From the NCBI GenBank assembly GCA_004020315.1, contig SAQG01000011.1:64868-128867 (forward strand): a stretch of 64,000 bases of DNA, in the 5' to 3' direction. Positions 60,178-64,000 of this stretch are shown one piece after another; the first letter of the stretch is position 1; each line of letters begins with the position of its first letter. Both the position numbers and the translations under genes were made by a program. Under the pieces are notes generated by a model. It searched no databases and was not told the origin of the DNA. It was given only the letters and a program-made list of their open reading frames with translations. Origin of the DNA: Mesorhizobium sp. (GTDB lineage: Bacteria; Pseudomonadota; Alphaproteobacteria; Rhizobiales; Rhizobiaceae).

Positions 60178-62037
60178 TTACACTGCTTTTGAAAGATGGA
60201 TGGTGAAGCGGGTGCCGCTGTCGTCGCTCGAAACCTCGATGCGTCCGCCATAATCGGCGAGGATATCCTTCGAGATGACGAGGCCAAGGCCGAGGCCTTT
60301 TTCCTTGGATGTGTTGAACGGCGTGAACAGCGATCTGAGAATCCCTGGCGGAATGCCGGGTCCGTTGTCGGACACGCCGACCGTCACGCCGTCCGCCGTC
60401 TCCTCGACCGAAACCCGCACCTTGGCGCCATCGCGGCCTTCCAGCGCTTCAAGCGCGTTCTGGAAGAGGTTGATCAGCACCTGTTCGAGCCGGACCCGGT
60501 TGCCCACGACCTTGAGGCTCGACGGCGGCAGGTCGACGGCGAGGGCATCGAGCCGGCCGGCGAAGCGGCTTCTCAAGAGCACCACGGCGCCCTCGATGAT
60601 GCCACGCAATTCGACTGGCTCGGCGGCGGTGCGGCCCTTGCGGGCAAACGCCTTCAACTCCTCGGTGATGGTGCCGATGCGTTCGGTCAGCGCGGCGATG
60701 GCGCCGAGGTTTTCCTCGGCGGGCGCGGTCTGCTTCCTGTCGAGGAAGACGCGGGCATTGTCGGCATAGGCGCGTATGGTGGCAACCGGCTGGTTGATCT
60801 CATGGGCGACGCCGGCGGCGACCTGGCCGAGGATGGCGAGGCGGTTGGCCTGGACCAGATCCTGCTGCACCACCTGCAGCTTGGCTTCGGTGCTGCGGTG
60901 ACCTGAGATCTCGGCCTGCAGCCGGTCGCGGGCGCGGCTCAGATCCTCGGTCCGTTCGACGACGCGGCGTTCGAGTTCGGTGCGCGCCGCCTGTTCGGCG
61001 GCGATCCGCATTTGCCCGGATTGCCGACGCCACAACAGATACGCAGCAAGGCCGAGCAACGGAACAATGACGCCGAGCGCAAGGAGCCGCATTTCACGGA
61101 CCGCGGCGGCTATCGGCGCTTCAGCCGGGACGAGATAATCGAGCCGCCAGGGCGTCGAAGGGACCGCCGTTGAAAGCCTTAGATATTCCGCGTCGCTGCC
61201 GCCGGGCGTCACCGCGTGGATGATGGATGTGTCTGGGCTGAGCGCCTGCGGGCGTGTGATCGGCAACGGCATCAGCGGTGCGTCGCCGAATTGCTGGCTG
61301 TTCTGGATGGCGGCAAGGTCAGGCCCGGCAAGCCGCGCCGTCGTCATGAAGCGCCAGGACGGCACGCTGGTGATCAGGACGACGCCACGCTCGTCGCTGA
61401 CATAGGCCGGGCGGTTCGCCTCGTGCCAGTCGGCTTCGAGTTGATCGAACTCCGCTTTGACGACGACGACGCCGAGCGGTGCGGCGGCGTTGCCGACCCG
61501 CCGCGAAATATAGAGGCCGGGGCGTTTGCTGACATTGCCGAGCGCGAAATATTCGGCAGTTCCGGATTGCATCGCCCCGGAGAAATAGTCGCGGAACCGG
61601 TAGTCGTTGCCGACAAAGCTGATCGGCTCGCGCCAGTTGCTGGAGGCGATCGCCAGCCCGTCGGTGCCGATGACATAGAGCACCGACGCCTTGGTGCCGG
61701 AGACCAGCCCTTCGAGCTTGCGGTTCAGCACGTCCATTGCAGCAGCGCTTTTCTGCGCCAGCGCATCGCGCACCTGCTGATCCTCCGACAGCAGCAGGGG
61801 CAGGGCGCGTGGGCTTTCCAGCACGGCGCGCAGCAGAGCGACCTTCAGATTGGCATCGGTGCGGCCCTGCGCCGCCAGTGTCCCGAGCTCGGCGGCGCGG
61901 CCATAGAGGCCGGCGCCGTAAAGTGCGGCCGTAGCGATCACAAGGGCGATGGCCGCAAACAGCAGCCAGGCACGGCGCGCCCGCCTGCGGAGTTGCTCGG
62001 GCGTCGACGACAAGCCAGCGGCGGGGCGTTGCAGCAT
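60178..62037 (-). CDS. dctB: C4-dicarboxylate sensor histidine kinase
   Basis: About 619 residues. I place the start at 62037 because the ATG at 62052 lies inside a putative DctD site; either fits. Two membrane segments (~residues 25-47 and ~315-336) enclose a periplasmic PAS-like (dCache) sensor domain ([33 protein letters not shown]). Kinase core: phospho-His in [17 protein letters not shown] box [10 protein letters not shown]1 [10 protein letters not shown]2 GLGLGLVI. Senses dicarboxylates with DctA and phosphorylates DctD. Confidence 0.92.
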   Translation of the reverse strand: MLQRPAAGLSSTPEQLRRRARRAWLLFAAIALVIATAALYGAGLYGRAAELGTLAAQGRTDANLKVALLRAVLESPRALPLLLSEDQQVRDALAQKSAAAMDVLNRKLEGLVSGTKASVLYVIGTDGLAIASSNWREPISFVGNDYRFRDYFSGAMQSGTAEYFALGNVSKRPGLYISRRVGNAAAPLGVVVVKAEFDQLEADWHEANRPAYVSDERGVVLITSVPSWRFMTTARLAGPDLAAIQNSQQFGDAPLMPLPITRPQALSPDTSIIHAVTPGGSDAEYLRLSTAVPSTPWRLDYLVPAEAPIAAAVREMRLLALGVIVPLLGLAAYLLWRRQSGQMRIAAEQAARTELERRVVERTEDLSRARDRLQAEISGHRSTEAKLQVVQQDLVQANRLAILGQVAAGVAHEINQPVATIRAYADNARVFLDRKQTAPAEENLGAIAALTERIGTITEELKAFARKGRTAAEPVELRGIIEGAVVLLRSRFAGRLDALAVDLPPSSLKVVGNRVRLEQVLINLFQNALEALEGRDGAKVRVSVEETADGVTVGVSDNGPGIPPGILRSLFTPFNTSKEKGLGLGLVISKDILADYGGRIEVSSDDSGTRFTIHLSKAV

Positions 62038-62043
62038 CGCCCA

Positions 62044-62065
62044 TTTGTGCATGATTTCGCACAAA
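62044..62065. promoter_or_regulatory. putative DctD upstream activating site 1
   Basis: TTTGTGC (62044-62050) and GCACAAA (62059-62065) form an inverted repeat around an 8-base spacer, matching the dyad type of DctD binding sites in rhizobia. About 105-125 bp from the sigma-54 promoter of dctA. Confidence 0.6.
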
Positions 62066-62079
62066 GCACAATTCGACTA

Positions 62080-62093
62080 TGCGAATATCCGCA
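62080..62093. promoter_or_regulatory. putative DctD upstream activating site 2
   Basis: TGCGAATATCCGCA is a near-perfect dyad (TGCG...CGCA) similar to reported DctD sites and lies just downstream of site 1, giving the two-site arrangement known for dctA promoters. Confidence 0.6.
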
Positions 62094-62169
62094 CTTTCTG
62101 TGTGCAAAGCCCAAGTTTGAATTCGAGAATACTCAATAAACTCAAAGGGAAGCTCTCTTCCGTGCAGTC

Positions 62170-62185
62170 TGGCACGGCAGTTGCA
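62170..62185 (+). promoter_or_regulatory. sigma-54 promoter of dctA
   Basis: TGGCACGGCAGTTGCA matches the -24/-12 consensus TGGCACG-N4-TTGCA exactly. It is 90 bp upstream of the dctA start, with the DctD-like sites about 80-125 bp further up. Confidence 0.92.
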
Positions 62186-62275
62186 AACACGAATTCAGCG
62201 GTCGCGAGGCTGCTGGGGGTCAATGCAATTGCTCCGGGAGGTCGAGCTTTCGATCGGAGCACAATGGAGGACGTC

Positions 62276-63607
62276 ATGCAGACAGCATTCGCTGCCGCCG
62301 AGCCGCGCGGCAAACTTCCCTTCTACCGGCATCTCTATGTGCAGGTACTGGCGGCGATCGCCGCCGGCGTGCTGCTCGGCCACTTCTATCCCGAAACCGG
62401 TGAGGCGATGAAGCCGTTCGGCGACGCCTTCATCAAGCTGGTGAAGATGGTGATCGCGCCGGTGATCTTCCTGACGGTGGCGACTGGCATCGCCGGCGTT
62501 TCCGACCTGCAGAAGGTGGGCCGCGTCGCCGGCAAGGCGATGATCTATTTCCTGACATTCTCGACGCTGGCGCTCGTCGTCGGCCTCGTCGTCTCGAACG
62601 TCGTCCAGCCGGGCGCCGGCATGCATATCGATCCGGCCACGCTCGACGCCAAGCAGGTGGCGACCTACGCCGAAAAAGCGCACGACACCAGCATCGTCGG
62701 CTTCCTGATGAACATCATCCCCGACACGATCACCGGCGCTTTCGCGAAGGGCGACATCCTGCAGGTGCTGTTCTTTTCGGTGCTGTTCGGGCTCGCTCTC
62801 GCGCTTGTCGGCGAACGCGGCCGGCCGGTCGTCGATTTCCTGCAGGCATTGACCACGCCGATCTTCCGCCTCGTCGCCATCCTGATGAAGGCAGCGCCGA
62901 TCGGCGCCTTCGGCGCTATGGCCTTCACCATCGGCAAATACGGTATCGGCTCGATCGCCAACCTAGCCATGCTGATCGGCACCTTCTACCTGACCGCGCT
63001 GCTGTTCGTGCTGGTGGTGCTTGGTGCGGTTGCCCGCTACAACGGCTTCTCAATCCTGGCGCTGATCCGCTACGTCAAGGAAGAGCTGCTGCTGGTGCTC
63101 GGCACCTCGTCCTCGGAAGCGGCACTGCCGGGCCTGATGGCCAAGATGGAGCGCGCCGGCTGCAACCGCTCGGTGGTCGGCCTGGTCATCCCGACCGGCT
63201 ATTCCTTCAACCTCGACGGCACCAACATCTACATGACGCTGGCCGCGCTGTTCATCGCGCAGGCGACCGACACGCCGCTCACTTTCGGCGACCAGATCCT
63301 GCTGCTCGCCGTCGCCATGCTGAGCTCCAAGGGTGCCGCCGGCATCACCGGCGCCGGTTTCATCACGCTGGCCGCGACGCTGTCGGTCGTACCTTCGGTG
63401 CCGGTCGCCGGCATGGCGCTGATCCTCGGCGTCGACCGCTTCATGTCGGAGTGCCGGGCATTGACCAACTTCATCGGCAATGCGGTGGCGACAGTGGTCG
63501 TGGCACGCTGGGAAGGGGAACTCGACCAGACCAAGTTTGCCGCCGCGATGGCCGGCGACTTGCCGGAGGAAGCCGATCTGTCGCTGCCGGGGCTGCAGGC
63601 CGCCTGA
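62276..63607 (+). CDS. dctA: C4-dicarboxylate:cation symporter
   Basis: 443 residues. ATG at 62276 has a perfect GGAGG six bases upstream; the ATG at 62264 has GGAG and adds four residues. DAACS family: multiple membrane segments, the Ser-rich [10 protein letters not shown], and [13 protein letters not shown]. It imports succinate, malate and fumarate with cations. In symbiotic rhizobia DctA is the carbon supply for nitrogen-fixing bacteroids. Expression depends on DctB/DctD and sigma-54. Confidence 0.96.
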   Translation: MQTAFAAAEPRGKLPFYRHLYVQVLAAIAAGVLLGHFYPETGEAMKPFGDAFIKLVKMVIAPVIFLTVATGIAGVSDLQKVGRVAGKAMIYFLTFSTLALVVGLVVSNVVQPGAGMHIDPATLDAKQVATYAEKAHDTSIVGFLMNIIPDTITGAFAKGDILQVLFFSVLFGLALALVGERGRPVVDFLQALTTPIFRLVAILMKAAPIGAFGAMAFTIGKYGIGSIANLAMLIGTFYLTALLFVLVVLGAVARYNGFSILALIRYVKEELLLVLGTSSSEAALPGLMAKMERAGCNRSVVGLVIPTGYSFNLDGTNIYMTLAALFIAQATDTPLTFGDQILLLAVAMLSSKGAAGITGAGFITLAATLSVVPSVPVAGMALILGVDRFMSECRALTNFIGNAVATVVVARWEGELDQTKFAAAMAGDLPEEADLSLPGLQAA

Positions 63608-63626
63608 CCGTTCGATCTGCATGGTT

Positions 63627-63663
63627 CTATCCCGGAGCCGGCTTGCCGCCGGCTTCGGGATAG
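63627..63663 (+). terminator. hairpin after dctA
   Basis: CTATCCCGGAGCCGGC pairs with GCCGGCTTCGGGATAG with one mismatch and a short loop; no long T run. A probable terminator or 3' stabiliser for dctA. Confidence 0.5.
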
Positions 63664-63744
63664 CCACCGCCAATCTCCAATATCTGCGACTATCCACAGG
63701 CCACGCCGCTGCGCGCCTACCTCAGATGTAACAAGCTTGTGAGT

Positions 63745-63957
63745 CTAGTTCTTGGCGCGGGGCTTGTTCCAGCCGTATTTGAGCGTCAGTATCCGCCATG
63801 CCTTCAAGGCGCCCGTCCACTTCGATCCCGACCTGATCGCGACCGAAGGCGAGACATTTTCGTCGGGCTCGGTTGCGACCGGCCGAAACCGTCGGAGCTT
63901 TTGCTGCCGCTGGCCATACTCTGACCAAGGCGGCCCTTGAAGGCATGGCGGCTTCAC
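63745..63957 (-). CDS. doubtful short reading frame
   Basis: A 70-residue frame whose last ~30 residues (SKWTGALKAWRILTLKYGWN) look protein-like, but the beginning has little coding character. It may be the end of a gene that starts beyond the window, a remnant, or chance. The 63608-64000 stretch holds nothing else I can support. Confidence 0.25.
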   Translation of the reverse strand: MKPPCLQGPPWSEYGQRQQKLRRFRPVATEPDENVSPSVAIRSGSKWTGALKAWRILTLKYGWNKPRAKN

Positions 63958-64000
63958 TGCGTAGTCGCAAGAGACGTGACCCGTCTCCTGACGGAAGGCG

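Noticed and set aside
1..64000. tRNA, rRNA, integrase or phage genes
   Set aside because: None recognised anywhere in the window; the genomic-island idea is limited to the small trmH segment.

Overview
The window looks like chromosomal DNA of a rhizobial alphaproteobacterium, most probably Mesorhizobium or a close Phyllobacteriaceae relative. This rests on high GC, strong GC3 coding bias, a divergent dctA/dctBD locus, an ehu/eut/doe ectoine-utilisation cluster in rhizobial order, a thuAB-type pair, and rhizobial intergenic mosaic-like palindromic repeats. The genus is an inference from gene content, since no database was searched. No rRNA, tRNA, CRISPR array, transposase or phage structural gene was seen.

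Layout. 0-4.1 kb: the end of a coiled-coil protein, a Gly/His-rich secreted protein, and a translationally coupled pair (P-loop NTPase plus an ABC-exporter-like protein whose nucleotide-binding domain has lost its catalytic motifs). 4.3-10.8 kb: MOSC protein, dipeptide-type ABC transporter without a binding protein, C45 acyltransferase-like hydrolase, and a divergent GntR regulator with two winged helices. 11-12 kb: small proteins. 12.1-16.1 kb: a HAD phosphatase/P-loop ATPase fusion, acylphosphatase, nucleotidyltransferase and metallophosphoesterase. 16.2-19.5 kb: an orphan nuoD, a secreted protein, a truncated SnoaL-like gene and an FAD oxidoreductase.

19.8-35.8 kb is the metabolic core. 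A leftward arm (AsnC/DoeX, semialdehyde dehydrogenase DoeC, aminotransferase DoeD, a medium-chain dehydrogenase) diverges from a rightward arm (EnuR, ehuABCD, eutABC, doeA/eutD, doeB/eutE). Together they import ectoine and hydroxyectoine and convert them through N-acetyl-diaminobutyrate and diaminobutyrate to aspartate semialdehyde and aspartate. A second class III aminotransferase lies beside the cluster.

36-37.8 kb holds a CueR-type regulator with its own 19-bp-spacer operator, a cytochrome c'-like protein and a phytochelatin-synthase-like protein, probably one copper-responsive operon. 38.0 kb has a 24-residue membrane peptide. 38.6-41.6 kb is a compact three-gene cluster (type III polyketide synthase, methyltransferase, FAD oxidoreductase) with ATGA overlaps. 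41.7-46.9 kb contains small secreted proteins, a candidate small RNA with a strong terminator, a BBE-type FAD oxidase, a Tat-type cupin and a Tlde1/DUF2778 protein. 47.3-49.2 kb is a thuA/thuB-like pair.

49.3-55.8 kb: a small protein, a frameshifted pseudogene, a TrmH-type methyltransferase flanked by direct repeats, and a leftward operon (AsnC, saccharopine-dehydrogenase-like protein, polar amino-acid ABC transporter). 56-58.6 kb: LysR with a divergent quinone reductase, and a BKACE/DUF849 protein. 58.8-63.6 kb: dctD, dctB and divergent dctA with a near-consensus sigma-54 promoter and two DctD-like upstream sites. The last 0.4 kb holds little beyond a hairpin and one doubtful short frame.
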